From positions 124,001 to 188,000 of the forward strand of contig NZ_JBHSEC010000022.1 in assembly GCF_042651785.1 (NCBI RefSeq): DNA of 64,000 nucleotides, in the 5' to 3' direction. The notes beneath the pieces were generated by a model. That model saw only the letters and a list, made by a program, of their open reading frames with translations, did not search any database and had not been told where the DNA came from. This DNA comes from Chungangia koreensis (GTDB lineage: Bacteria; Bacillota; Bacilli; Bacillales_A; Planococcaceae). Shown one piece after another: positions 32,277 through 40,894 of the stretch (positions are counted from its first letter, which is position 1; each line of letters begins with the position of its first letter). Both the position numbers and the translations under genes were made by a program.

Positions 32277-33329
32277 TCACTTATTTAGCTCACGTCGAAT
32301 AACTGGAGCCACCTTGGTCGCTAACAATTCAATGCTTTTGGCGACCCGGTTGAATGGAATGCCGCCAATATCCACTTGAGCCATGAAACGATTATGTCCA
32401 AACAACTCATGTTGTCTTAAAATCTTTTCGATAATTTGTTCTGGGCTTCCTACGAATAGGGCCGTTTCCGGGCTTGCCATCAGTTCAAAATCTTCACGGG
32501 CCATTTGAGATTTCATGCCACGTTGGGCATTTACATAATGCCAGTAAGACGAATAATAAGGGAAGAATTCATCTTTCGCTTGTTCATACGTATCAGAAAT
32601 GAATGTGTGACCATTGACTGATACGCGTTGGCTTTCTTCCGTAAAGCCATACTCTATTGACGTTTGTCGATAAAGATCCACTAACGGTTTAAAGCGTTCT
32701 GGTGGCCCTCCTAAAATGGCAAGAGCAAGACCGGCACCAAACTTTCCTGCACGTGCTGCACTTGAAGGTGTTCCACCGACACCGACCCAAACCGGTATCT
32801 CTTCCTGGATAGGGCGGGGAGCGATCATCGCATTCTGGAGAGGGCTTCTGAACTTACCATTCCATGTGACGATTTCATTTTTATTTAACTCCATTAATAA
32901 TCCTAAATTCTCTTCGAACAGTTCATCGTAATCATCTAAGTCGTAACCGAATAATGGGAATGACTCGATAAATGCTCCACGACCAGCCATAATCTCTGCA
33001 CGGCCATCAGATAGGATATCCAATGTGGAAAAGTCTTCGAATAACCTTACAGGATCAAGTGTACTGAGGACAGAGGTCGTACTAGCCAATCGGATATTTT
33101 TCGTTGCCGCAGCAACACCCGCTAACACGACAGCAGGGGAAGAGACGGAATAATCGAGTCGATGATGTTCACCTACTCCGAATACATCAAGCCCCACCTC
33201 TTCTGCTAACTTTGCGGTCTCTACGACTTCCTTAAGCCGCTGCTGTGGTGAAATGGATTTGCCGGTGACTGGATCAGGACCTACATCCCCTAATGTATAA
33301 ATTCCAATTTCAAAATTATGTGAGTCCAT
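32277..33329 (-). CDS. LLM-class FMN-dependent oxidoreductase (luciferase-like)
   Basis: A 350-aa TIM-barrel flavin monooxygenase-like protein. Family landmarks are IGIYTLGD, FGVGEHHRLDYSVSSPAVVLAGVAA-type FMN/substrate region, TLDPVRLFEDFSTLD, SDGRAEIMAGRG, PVWVGVGG and VGSPEQIIEKIL. The start at 33329 has GGAGGAATACAGC upstream; a five-codon longer frame lacks an RBS. A second protein of the same subfamily is encoded at 52470-53528 with nearly the same motif order. The substrate is unknown. A perfect inverted repeat lies just upstream of the RBS. Confidence 0.9.
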   Translation of the reverse strand: MDSHNFEIGIYTLGDVGPDPVTGKSISPQQRLKEVVETAKLAEEVGLDVFGVGEHHRLDYSVSSPAVVLAGVAAATKNIRLASTTSVLSTLDPVRLFEDFSTLDILSDGRAEIMAGRGAFIESFPLFGYDLDDYDELFEENLGLLMELNKNEIVTWNGKFRSPLQNAMIAPRPIQEEIPVWVGVGGTPSSAARAGKFGAGLALAILGGPPERFKPLVDLYRQTSIEYGFTEESQRVSVNGHTFISDTYEQAKDEFFPYYSSYWHYVNAQRGMKSQMAREDFELMASPETALFVGSPEQIIEKILRQHELFGHNRFMAQVDIGGIPFNRVAKSIELLATKVAPVIRRELNK

Positions 33330-33344
33330 GCTGTATTCCTCCAA

Positions 33345-33363
33345 TAGTTACTTAACGTAACTA
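33345..33363. promoter_or_regulatory. palindrome upstream of the first LLM gene (candidate operator)
   Basis: TAGTTAC (33345-33351) and GTAACTA (33357-33363) are perfect inverted arms around TTAAC, 16-34 bases before the LLM start on the minus strand. The form is like operators of MarR/DUF24 (HxlR)-type redox repressors; the regulator is not in this window. Confidence 0.5.
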
Positions 33364-33492
33364 AATATATATTGATAACTTTAGTGAGTCAAGTGGAATT
33401 GTTTTCATCTTAAGAAATTCTTCAGAATCATCCTTACTATTCCTTAAGATTTGTCGGATAGACTGAAGATAATTAGAAAGGAGCATGTGTTC

Positions 33493-34191
33493 ATGATTCA
33501 GATTCAAGACTTACATCATACGTTTTTAATCGGTAAAAGAGGAAAGGAACGGCCGATTCCTGTGCTGAAAGGTGTTTCTCTCGAAGTAGGAAAAGGGGAA
33601 ATCGTTGCGATTGTCGGGAAAAGCGGTTCGGGAAAATCGACATTACTACATGTTATGGCAGGATTCATGTCCCCGGATTCGGGATCTGTCCGTGTAGCAG
33701 GGAAGGAAACGGCAGGGTTAAACGAAACTGAGCATGCCGAATTCCGCCTGGACCATTTCGGATTCATCTTTCAAAACTTTCAATTGATGCCGGGTCTTAC
33801 TGCATTCGAAAATGTGGAGCTTCCTTTAAAACTGAAAGGCGTTCCATCTACACAACGATATTTAAAGGTAACGGAGCTATTAAAAAAAGTCGGGCTAATC
33901 GATTATTCTGACCACTATCCAAATGAATTATCCGGCGGCCAACAGCAACGTGTCAGTATTGCGCGTGCGCTGGTGACGGATCCTCCAGTCATATTGGCTG
34001 ATGAACCGACAGGAAGCCTTGATTCAGAAACAGAACAAGATATTTTAATGTTAATCCAATCGCTTAATCAGTCACTTGGATTGACGTTCGTCATCATTAC
34101 CCATGACGAGGAAGTAGCAAATATCGCCCATCGGAAATATCGGCTGCATGACGGTGAATTGGTGACAGGAGGTGTTGGACATGCCGTTTAA
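33493..34191 (+). CDS. ABC transporter ATP-binding protein (LolD/MacB type)
   Basis: A 232-aa ATPase with Walker A (GKSGSGKST), Q-loop region FIFQNFQLMPGLTAFENVELPL (in part), signature LSGGQQQRVSIARAL, Walker B LADEPTGSLDSE, and switch ITHDEEV. The LMPGLTAFENVELPL stretch and length place it with the MacB/YknY group, which power FtsX-like permeases and not classic importers. The start at 33493 follows AAAGGAG. It overlaps the permease gene by 11 bases. Confidence 0.92.
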   Translation: MIQIQDLHHTFLIGKRGKERPIPVLKGVSLEVGKGEIVAIVGKSGSGKSTLLHVMAGFMSPDSGSVRVAGKETAGLNETEHAEFRLDHFGFIFQNFQLMPGLTAFENVELPLKLKGVPSTQRYLKVTELLKKVGLIDYSDHYPNELSGGQQQRVSIARALVTDPPVILADEPTGSLDSETEQDILMLIQSLNQSLGLTFVIITHDEEVANIAHRKYRLHDGELVTGGVGHAV

Positions 34192-35467
34192 AGATCAAGT
34201 GGATTACATAAGACAACATATGAAGAAAAATAGATTACGTGTATTTATGACAATTCTTGCTGCTACGATGGGCTGTGCATTCCTTATTGTTTTAGCTTCT
34301 GTCGGTTTTGGTCTTCATAAAACGATTAAAGAAGAAATGTTATCTGGTCAAATCCTTACACAAATTGAAATGTGGGGGAAGGAAGATGGCAATATAACAG
34401 CCGAAGATGTAGAGGCAATAAAAAAGAAAGCGGATGTCAAGGCGGTCGTTACCCGGAAATATGTCGACGGAAACCCTATTTTCCATTTAGAGGATTACTC
34501 CGGATACGGTGAGATGCTTTTGACTGATACGGAACAGGAAGCAAGAGCAGGACTTGAATTGGCTGAAGGGAAAATGCCAGAAAAATCGAATGAAGTAGTT
34601 GTAGGCTATCATTTTGCAAAGAACCTCTTGAACAAGGAGGAACAGGCGAAAAGGGATAACGGCGAAGAAGTTGAGTTCAAGGGATATTCGGACGACATTA
34701 TTGGAAAGAAGATTGAGGTCGAGCTCAGGCCATTTGAACCAGAGGATGCCCCATCGAAAACATGGGAGTTTGTTATAACTGGTATTATAAAAGAGCCTGC
34801 TAAGGATTGGATGACAGATACACGTATGCTCGTCAGTGATACTTGGCAATCCGAAATCAGTACTTTTTTATCCCCTGAGGGAGAAGAGGCGACAGGCTAT
34901 TCTTCAGTAAACGTTTATGCAAATGACATCGAAAATGTAAAGGCGATTTCGGATCAATTAAAAGCAGAAGGTTTTTATGTTTATTCAATTACCGAAGAAA
35001 TGGAAACTATGAACTTATTCTTTACCGTATTGAAAGCGGGGCTTTTATTCGTCGGGACAATTGCCGTTCTCATCGCCTCTATTGGCATTTTTAACACGAT
35101 GACGATGGCGGTGACGGAGCGTACGAGGGAAATCGGCATTATGAAGGCGGTTGGAGCAAAACCGAAGTTGATCCAAAAACTGTTCCTGATGGAAAGTGCC
35201 TGGATCGGTGTCCTTGGAACCGTTTTGGCAATTGGTATATCATACGGATTAAGTTTTCTCGTCAACTGGCTCATCCCGGAAATCGTCATGGGAATACTCG
35301 CAGAGGAAGGGATGGAAGAGATCAACGTGACTATTTCACTGATCCCTTGGCAGCTTGTTCTCATCGCATCAGCTATCAGCATCGGTGTCGCGATGATTTC
35401 CGGCTGGCGCCCTGCAAGGAAAGCTACAAAAATTGATGTAATTCGTGCCTTAAGGCAAGAACTTTAA
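34181..35467 (+). CDS. FtsX/MacB-like ABC permease
   Basis: A 428-aa permease: one N-terminal helix (residues ~16-40), a large extracytoplasmic MacB-like domain (residues ~45-275), then three C-terminal helices (about 285-310, 335-360 and 390-412). Motifs are AVTERTREIGIMKAVGAKPKLI and GWRPARKATKIDVIRALR, typical of FtsX-like permeases. The start at 34181 follows GGAGGTGTTGGAC. It pairs with the preceding ATPase. Relatives move lipoproteins, peptides or toxins, or sense cell-envelope stress; no membrane-fusion subunit is next to it, so the exact role is open. Confidence 0.9.
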   Translation: MPFKDQVDYIRQHMKKNRLRVFMTILAATMGCAFLIVLASVGFGLHKTIKEEMLSGQILTQIEMWGKEDGNITAEDVEAIKKKADVKAVVTRKYVDGNPIFHLEDYSGYGEMLLTDTEQEARAGLELAEGKMPEKSNEVVVGYHFAKNLLNKEEQAKRDNGEEVEFKGYSDDIIGKKIEVELRPFEPEDAPSKTWEFVITGIIKEPAKDWMTDTRMLVSDTWQSEISTFLSPEGEEATGYSSVNVYANDIENVKAISDQLKAEGFYVYSITEEMETMNLFFTVLKAGLLFVGTIAVLIASIGIFNTMTMAVTERTREIGIMKAVGAKPKLIQKLFLMESAWIGVLGTVLAIGISYGLSFLVNWLIPEIVMGILAEEGMEEINVTISLIPWQLVLIASAISIGVAMISGWRPARKATKIDVIRALRQEL

Positions 35468-35478
35468 GAGAAAAAAAG

Positions 35479-35507
35479 CGATCCCGTTTAGGGGTCGTTC
35501 TTTTTAT
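35479..35507 (+). terminator. terminator after the ABC pair
   Basis: CGATCCC (35479-35485) pairs with GGGGTCG (35491-35497), one wobble, followed by TTCTTTTTATTT. Confidence 0.82.
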
Positions 35508-35566
35508 TTGCGGATAGCTGGAAAATTCCTTATGTTAATATAGTGAGGAAAGGATGAGGCCAATCG

Positions 35567-35776
35567 ATGTACTTACTCAAATATGCGGTTCCCATCGCTA
35601 TTATCGTATTCGTCATTTCTAATATGTACTTAGCCAATAGTCAGCCGGATGTATCAGCGGATAACAGACTATATCTATCCATTGGAGCGGCAATCCTTAG
35701 TGGTTCCATTTCATTAGTATTATTCCGCAAAGAACCGGATGAACAACCAGATCCACATAAGAAAGGTGATAACTAA
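35567..35776 (+). CDS. small two-helix membrane protein
   Basis: A 69-aa protein with two hydrophobic helices (residues ~6-23 and ~36-52), a short polar loop between them and a charged tail (RKEPDEQPDPHKKGDN). The ATG follows AGGATGAGG. Its stop is one base before the ATG of the FMN reductase gene, so the two are probably co-translated. I do not recognise the family. Confidence 0.7.
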   Translation: MYLLKYAVPIAIIVFVISNMYLANSQPDVSADNRLYLSIGAAILSGSISLVLFRKEPDEQPDPHKKGDN

Positions 35777-35777
35777 T

Positions 35778-36317
35778 ATGAAAATTGCAGCAATCGTCGG
35801 AAGTATCCGAAAGGAATCCCTTAACAAACAGTTAGCATTGACTATTAAAGATCGTTATACAGAACAATTTGAACTCGAGATTTTAGATATTGCATCCTTG
35901 CCATTTTATAACCAAGATGAAGAGAACAATCCTCCGCAAGTAGTCGTTGACTTCAAGAAGAAGGTTAGTGAGGCTGATGCTGTCCTGATCTTCACCCCGG
36001 AATTCAACTGGTCATTCCCGGGCGTCTTAAAGAATGCACTTGACTGGCTATCTCGTGTCGACTTTGTCCTACGAGGAAAAGCCGTCCACATCGCTGGGGT
36101 ATCTGGAGGTCCTTTGGGCACAATTCGTGCGCAGCTACAGCTCCGTCAAGTACTGACTGGGATGCGTGCTAACATGATGCACCCTGCGGGAAATGAAATC
36201 CTCATCGGTTCTGCCGGTCAAAAGTTCTCTGATGGCCGCCTTACAGATGAAGCAACGTTGACATTCTTGGATGGAGTTATGGAGAAATTCATCGCCCACG
36301 TGCAAACTTCAAAATAA
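35778..36317 (+). CDS. NADPH-dependent FMN reductase / azoreductase (YhdA-like)
   Basis: A 179-aa flavodoxin-fold oxidoreductase. The FMN-phosphate loop is GSIRKESLNKQLA (residues ~7-19), followed by DEENNPP and the conserved TPEFNWSFPGVLKNALDWLSR (in part) and GVSGGPLGTIRAQLQLRQVL. B. subtilis YhdA (azo/FMN reductase) has the same arrangement. The start at 35778 follows AAAGGTGATAACTAAT. It can reduce FMN, quinones, chromate or azo dyes using NAD(P)H; the physiological acceptor is not known. A strong terminator follows. Confidence 0.92.
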   Translation: MKIAAIVGSIRKESLNKQLALTIKDRYTEQFELEILDIASLPFYNQDEENNPPQVVVDFKKKVSEADAVLIFTPEFNWSFPGVLKNALDWLSRVDFVLRGKAVHIAGVSGGPLGTIRAQLQLRQVLTGMRANMMHPAGNEILIGSAGQKFSDGRLTDEATLTFLDGVMEKFIAHVQTSK

Positions 36318-36323
36318 TGTCAC

Positions 36324-36361
36324 AAAGTCCGAGTGATTAATCGATCACTCGGACTTTTTTT
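36324..36361 (+). terminator. terminator of the FMN reductase gene
   Basis: A 14-bp perfect stem, AAAGTCCGAGTGAT (36324-36337) with ATCACTCGGACTTT (36344-36357), then T run. Confidence 0.93.
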
Positions 36362-36415
36362 GTGAGATGAGGGTAATCCATCGGCTATAATGGTAAGAGA
36401 CGAGGAGTGAAGAGA

Positions 36416-36889
36416 ATGGGAATATTTACAACATATAAGTACAGCCTTTCATTGCCGAAACGGAAGTCTGTACTAGCGTTGAACAAGACTAAGCAAAAAG
36501 ACTTTTTCCTATATATATTATTCCTGTTGCTTCTCTTCCTCATACCGAACGGAATTAGGCTATTACAGGAATTCATCAATGAGGATAGCCGGGGGGCGGC
36601 AGTAATGGCCGTGCTGTTCCTCTATCCTTTCATGTCGATCTTTGCGGGACTTGCGGGTATATCAGCAATTGCCGGCTTAGGGGTGCTCATTAACGACATT
36701 GCTAAACGTCACGTACGCTATATGTTGTTGTGGCGGATGGCTGTCTTTGCCATGACAATTCCGCTAACCGTCTTTACGTTACTCGATTTACTTGGGCTAT
36801 CACATTGGGTAGTGACAGTTTTACTGTTCGGATATTTCTTTTTCATTTATACGAAAATGATTTTAGGATATCCAAGGAAACGGACATAG
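36416..36889 (+). CDS. DUF1189-like membrane protein
   Basis: A 157-aa membrane protein with about four helices (residues ~31-48, 66-90, 103-122 and 128-148). The N-terminus, TTYKYSLSLPKRKSVLAL followed by KQKDFFLYILFLLLL, matches the pattern of DUF1189 proteins, where a short amphipathic start precedes the first helix. The ATG at 36416 follows GAGGAG eight bases upstream. The terminator overlaps the stop codon. The function is unknown. Confidence 0.7.
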   Translation: MGIFTTYKYSLSLPKRKSVLALNKTKQKDFFLYILFLLLLFLIPNGIRLLQEFINEDSRGAAVMAVLFLYPFMSIFAGLAGISAIAGLGVLINDIAKRHVRYMLLWRMAVFAMTIPLTVFTLLDLLGLSHWVVTVLLFGYFFFIYTKMILGYPRKRT

Positions 36890-36914
36890 GAGAAATCCTT
36901 TGTCCGTTTTTTCA
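36878..36914 (+). terminator. terminator of the DUF1189-like gene
   Basis: AAACGGACA (36878-36886) pairs with TGTCCGTTT (36901-36909), with an inner AGGA/TCCT pairing, then TTTTTT. Confidence 0.88.
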
Positions 36915-37022
36915 TTTTCCAAGTACAGACAAAAAAATAGATAGTAAATTTTCCTCATGATATATTTATAAGTATTGGAAAATGAAATCAAACAGTAATC
37001 GTTATAGATAGGAGTTTTGACA

Positions 37023-38021
37023 ATGAACGAAGACACGAAAGTATATGATGTTACCATTATCGGCGGTGGTCCAGCTGGAATGTTCACAGCTTTTTACGGA
37101 GGCATGCGTCAGCTTGAAGTGAAGCTAATCGAAAGTCTCTCCCAGTTAGGCGGACAATTGGCAGCGCTCTACCCTGAGAAGTACATCTATGATGTGGCAG
37201 GTTTTCCGAAAGTACGCGCACAGGAGCTTGTCAACAACCTGAAAGAGCAAATGTCAGCTTTTGACCAAGCAATCGTTACAGGTCAAAGCGTTGAATCCAT
37301 CGAAAAGCTGGAAGACGGATCATTTAAATTAACGACAAATAAAGAAGTTCACTATTCTAAAACGATCATCATCACAGCGGGACTTGGGGCATTCCAACCG
37401 CGTCCATTGGAAGTGGAAGGCGCAGACCAATACGAAGGTAAGAACCTTCACTACTTCATCGGAAACTTGAATGAATTTGCTGACAAGAATGTTGTCGTAT
37501 TCGGTGGAGGAGACTCCGCTGTTGACTGGTCGCTCATGTTAGAGCCGATAGCGAAGAAAGTGACGATCGTTCACCGCCGGGAACAATTCCGTGCGCATGA
37601 GCATAGTGTAGAGAACTTGTTCAACTCCAGTATCGAGGTTAAAACTCCGTATATGCCAGATGAACTGATCGGAGATGACAATGGTATTAAGCAAGTGGTC
37701 ATCCGAAATGCGGAAGGTGAAAAAGAAACATTGGATGTAGATGACATCATCGTCAACTATGGTTTCAAGTCCTCATTAGGACCAATCAAAGAATGGGGCT
37801 TGGAAATCGAAAAGAACTCCATCATCGTCAACTCCAAAATGGAAACTAATATTGAAGGAATCTATGCTGTTGGTGACGTGACAACGTATGACGGCAAAGT
37901 GAAACTCATTGCTACAGGCTTCGGTGAAGCACCAGTTGCCATTAGCGCAGCCCGCTTGTACATTGACCCGACAGCGAAAAAACACGTACCGCACAGCACA
38001 GATCTATTCAACCGGAAATAA
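37023..38021 (+). CDS. yumC: ferredoxin/flavodoxin--NADP+ reductase, thioredoxin-reductase type
   Basis: A 332-aa FAD enzyme (FNR type 2) that passes electrons between NADPH and ferredoxin or flavodoxin. It has the FAD site TIIGGGPAGMFTAFYGG (residues ~11-27), SLSQLGGQLAALYPEKYIYD, the NADPH site VVVFGGGDSAVDW (about residues 159-171) and the second FAD motif IYAVGDVTTYDGKVKLIATGF (in part). It lacks the CxxC of thioredoxin reductase. The length equals B. subtilis YumC. The start at 37023 follows TAGGAG with good spacing. Confidence 0.95.
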   Translation: MNEDTKVYDVTIIGGGPAGMFTAFYGGMRQLEVKLIESLSQLGGQLAALYPEKYIYDVAGFPKVRAQELVNNLKEQMSAFDQAIVTGQSVESIEKLEDGSFKLTTNKEVHYSKTIIITAGLGAFQPRPLEVEGADQYEGKNLHYFIGNLNEFADKNVVVFGGGDSAVDWSLMLEPIAKKVTIVHRREQFRAHEHSVENLFNSSIEVKTPYMPDELIGDDNGIKQVVIRNAEGEKETLDVDDIIVNYGFKSSLGPIKEWGLEIEKNSIIVNSKMETNIEGIYAVGDVTTYDGKVKLIATGFGEAPVAISAARLYIDPTAKKHVPHSTDLFNRK

Positions 38022-38100
38022 ACTATCAGTAAACTGTTGAGTATTTTCGAAGTATAAAGAGTACTTCCGAAACAGTAAAAAAGAAGAGGAGGTACAAAAT

Positions 38101-38598
38101 TTGAACCAGCCAGTTGATCATTCGATGAAATTCAAAGAACTAATGGGGAATTATCCGACGGGTGTCACAATTGTGACGGCTGTTGATGATGCCGGTTCAC
38201 CGGTCGGATTAACTGTCAATTCCTTCGCTTCCGTTTCAATCGATCCGATGCTTGTCCTCTGGTCTATTGATGACCGTGCTTCCACGTTCCCAGTGTTCAT
38301 GAATGCAGATAAATTTAACGTCAATATTCTTGCAGCGGATCAAGCTGATTTAGTCAAGGTGTTTACGACGAAAGGGATTAACCGTTTTGACCATTGCGAA
38401 TGGGAAATGTCCGACCATGGTCTTCCAGTTTTGGCAAATACAGCCGGCTCATTCCAATGTAAAGTCCACCAGCGGGTAAAAGCCGGAGATCATGTTACGA
38501 TGATCGGGGAAGTGTTAGAGATTCATAGTAACCAAAAACCGCCGTTACTTTACCATAAACGTAATGTCGGTCCGATTCCGGAAGAATTTTATAAGTGA
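38101..38598 (+). CDS. flavin reductase-family protein
   Basis: A 165-aa split-barrel FMN/FAD reductase of the HpaC/flavin-reductase-like family: FKELMGNYPTGVTIVTA, GLTVNSFASVSIDPMLVLWSI (in part; flavin binding), and a C-terminal GEVLEIHSNQKPPLLYHKRN. These enzymes supply reduced flavin to partner monooxygenases; no partner is adjacent, though two LLM proteins are encoded elsewhere in the window. The TTG start follows AGAGGAGG. It lies 79 bases after yumC and is closed by a terminator. Confidence 0.9.
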   Translation: MNQPVDHSMKFKELMGNYPTGVTIVTAVDDAGSPVGLTVNSFASVSIDPMLVLWSIDDRASTFPVFMNADKFNVNILAADQADLVKVFTTKGINRFDHCEWEMSDHGLPVLANTAGSFQCKVHQRVKAGDHVTMIGEVLEIHSNQKPPLLYHKRNVGPIPEEFYK

Positions 38599-38605
38599 TA
38601 TGAAG

Positions 38606-38634
38606 ACCGCCCGATTCGCTCGGGCGGTTTTTTC
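38606..38634 (+). terminator. terminator of the flavin reductase gene
   Basis: ACCGCCCGA (38606-38614) pairs with TCGGGCGGT (38620-38628), followed by TTTTTTC. Confidence 0.93.
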
Positions 38635-38648
38635 TTATGGAAAAGCCG

Positions 38649-38762
38649 ATATCAACGATTATCCGGTTTTATCAACGATTCTTAGTAGGATATCAACGAT
38701 TCTAAGGATATATCAACGATTTTGTACAGGATATCAACGATTATTCAGATATATCAACGATT
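38649..38762. repeat. six-copy phased repeat, core ATCAACGATT
   Basis: The core ATCAACGATT starts at 38651, 38671, 38692, 38712, 38733 and 38753. The spacing is 20, 21, 20, 21, 20 bases. Five of the six copies are preceded by AT or GAT/TAT, giving ATATCAACGATT. The intervening 8-11 bases differ from copy to copy. The block lies right after a terminator and about 95 bases before the next start codon. Because the period alternates, it cannot be a conserved coding repeat. Confidence 0.9.
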
Positions 38763-38857
38763 CTATGTTTTTTGAATTAAAAATTCCATTTCAATGAGGC
38801 AACGGTCTTTATCTATTGGTACAATTTTCATTAGATATTCAAAAAGGGTGGATAGAT

Positions 38858-39289
38858 ATGGAATACAAACTGTACACAGAAATTCCGGAGTCAAAAATCA
38901 TGGATGGCATATTGAAAATCCATCAAGAAATTTTTGAAGATACTACACTTCCCGAAAAGGCAGAATCCAAAGAGAAAATCTTGTTTTTTGTTGCGGTAGA
39001 AGATGGAAGGGTTGCAGGTTATAAGATTGGTTATGAAGTAACTGACGACCATTTTTACAGCTGGTATGGTGCAGTGAATCCTGAAGATCGAGGAAAAGGA
39101 ATTGCGACGGAGCTGATGAAGCGCCAACACACATATTTGAAAGACATTGGCTACAAAATAGTTTCAACGAAGACGAGAAATAAATGGCGGGAAATGCTCA
39201 TTTTGAATATTAAGCATGGATTCGATGTGATGGAAACATTCGTGGATGGGGATGGAATCCACCGGATTGTGCTTGAAAAGCAGTTGTGA
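38858..39289 (+). CDS. GNAT-family N-acetyltransferase
   Basis: A 143-aa GNAT protein with the acetyl-CoA loop NPEDRGKGIATELMKRQH (about residues 72-89), a preceding substrate strand FYSWYGAV, and a C-terminal NIKHGFDVMETF. The start at 38858 follows AAAGGGTGG; an upstream extension of 14 codons runs from a weak start. Its stop overlaps the GTG start of the next gene (GTGA). The substrate is unknown. Confidence 0.87.
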   Translation: MEYKLYTEIPESKIMDGILKIHQEIFEDTTLPEKAESKEKILFFVAVEDGRVAGYKIGYEVTDDHFYSWYGAVNPEDRGKGIATELMKRQHTYLKDIGYKIVSTKTRNKWREMLILNIKHGFDVMETFVDGDGIHRIVLEKQL

Positions 39290-39795
39290 AGATTTATGTT
39301 TTGGGTTCGGTAGGAAGTGGGAAAACGACGCTTGCCCGTCAGCTGTCTGCTAAATTAGGAATCCCGCATTATGAAACAGATAACTTTGTCTGGTCACGCC
39401 ATCCGGAAGGGGATATCCGTAATTCTATTGAAGTCCGGGACAGCCTTTTCCTGCAAGCTATACATTCCTCCAGCTGGATTATTGAAGGCGTACATATTGA
39501 TTGGAATGAAGAAGGTTTCAAACAAGCAGATATTATTGTATTTCTGGATCTGCCACTACATATTCGGAGGAGGCAGTTCATACTCCGCTATTTCCGCCAA
39601 ATCACTGGACGAGAACAGGCGAATTACCGGCCAAGCTTTGCAATGCTTAAGAAGATGTTTGTTTGGAATCGCTACTTTGAAGAAACGATGAGGCCGATGT
39701 TACTGGGGATGTTGACGCCATACAAGGAAAAAGTAATTAGAATCACGAATAAAGCGGACCTTCAATCGTATATAGGTGGAAAAGTAAACGATTGA
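39286..39795 (+). CDS. P-loop kinase-like protein (topology-modulation/adenylate-kinase type)
   Basis: A 169-aa nucleotide-binding protein with Walker A GSVGSGKTT (residues 7-15), the DNFVW and SSWIIEGVHIDW segments and IIVFLDLPLHIRRRQFILRYFRQITGRE typical of the FlaR/'DNA topology modulation' group related to adenylate and shikimate kinases (motif quoted in part: FLDLPLHIRRRQF). The GTG start overlaps the GNAT stop by four bases. The 233 bases after it (39796-40028) contain no convincing gene; an 18-codon ORF behind GAGG is the only thing there. Confidence 0.82.
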   Translation: MKIYVLGSVGSGKTTLARQLSAKLGIPHYETDNFVWSRHPEGDIRNSIEVRDSLFLQAIHSSSWIIEGVHIDWNEEGFKQADIIVFLDLPLHIRRRQFILRYFRQITGREQANYRPSFAMLKKMFVWNRYFEETMRPMLLGMLTPYKEKVIRITNKADLQSYIGGKVND

Positions 39796-40028
39796 AAAGG
39801 ATGTTGAGGATGAAAAATTTTACGGGTCTATACATAACATTAGTTTTCGTTCAATTCATCACATAACTGAATATCATGGTTTTTGATAGTAAATGGAAGG
39901 CGTAGTGCGGAGCATTCAAAATATCCCCATTTGTCAAATGTCTTAAGCTGGCTATGATTTGGCCCGCTCATCATTGAAGGAACGAAATCCTGCTATACAA
40001 ATAGAAACTGATGAAATGAGGAAAGCCG

Positions 40029-40793
40029 ATGCTCATTAATCCTTCCACCTATACAGGCTGGATTGCGCCACATTCAATCGAATGGTACGCCCAGTTGGGA
40101 AAACAAGTAGGTCGTTACAGGTATCCATGGAAATCAACAGTGGATGAACCGAACGGTGAAACCGTTTTTACAGAAGAAGTGTCAAAAACGGTTCCCGGAC
40201 TCAATGTATTGGATGTCGGCTGCGGAGATGGCGGTTTTGCACTAAGCTGGAGCTCTATCGTCAACCAAATTGTCGGCTTTGATATCACAGAGGACTTCTT
40301 GCCAAAAGAGGGAGTGCCGCCGAATGTGAAATTTGTATCCGGGAATTTGAAAGTTGGCATGCCGTTTGATGAGGACTCATTTGACTGTGCTTATAATCGC
40401 AAGGGGCCGACCTCCGCTTATCACGACCTTCTTAGGGTCGTCAGGGGAGGGGGGCAAGTAATCGGACTCCATCCGGGTGATGACATCAGCAAAGAATTGT
40501 CTGAATGGTATCCGGATTTTTTTGACCCAATTCCGACAGCCACACCAATTCTTCAAATCTTACAGGACCGATTAAGCTCTTACCGTCATGCTGACATCCG
40601 TCTAATCAGCTCGACAGAATATTTGCAGTCGCCAGTAGATGTAATCTTGATGAGGACGTTTGGCCAGAAGGCTGCGATTTTTGAAGAATGTCTAAAGTCT
40701 TTGAAAGAGATCACCCAAATCTTTGAGAGGCACGCTACAGACAAAGGATTGCCGATCACCTACTCTCGTTATTTAGTTAAGGCCATTGTTTAG
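40029..40793 (+). CDS. SAM-dependent methyltransferase
   Basis: A 254-aa class I methyltransferase. SAM-binding motif I is VLDVGCGDGGFALSW (about residues 60-74), motif II VGFDITEDFL, and the post-II region FDCAYNRKGPTSAYHDLLRV (residues ~118-137), followed by GGGQVIGLHPGDD. The N-terminus (NPSTYTGWIAPHSIEWYAQLG) and C-terminal part are not recognised, so the substrate is unknown. The ATG follows AATGAGGAAAG. It is a lone gene. Confidence 0.87.
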   Translation: MLINPSTYTGWIAPHSIEWYAQLGKQVGRYRYPWKSTVDEPNGETVFTEEVSKTVPGLNVLDVGCGDGGFALSWSSIVNQIVGFDITEDFLPKEGVPPNVKFVSGNLKVGMPFDEDSFDCAYNRKGPTSAYHDLLRVVRGGGQVIGLHPGDDISKELSEWYPDFFDPIPTATPILQILQDRLSSYRHADIRLISSTEYLQSPVDVILMRTFGQKAAIFEECLKSLKEITQIFERHATDKGLPITYSRYLVKAIV

Positions 40794-40894
40794 TTAGTCG
40801 TTCAACAAAATTGAGTTCATATAATTCACATAACTGTTAAGAATCTTTCTTAAACAGAGCGTTATACTAAAGACAAAAAGAAATGGAGACAACA

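Noticed and set aside
38649..38762. ATCAACGATT array as a CRISPR
   Set aside because: Repeats are only 10-12 bases and spacers 8-11, far below CRISPR sizes, and there are no cas genes in the window.
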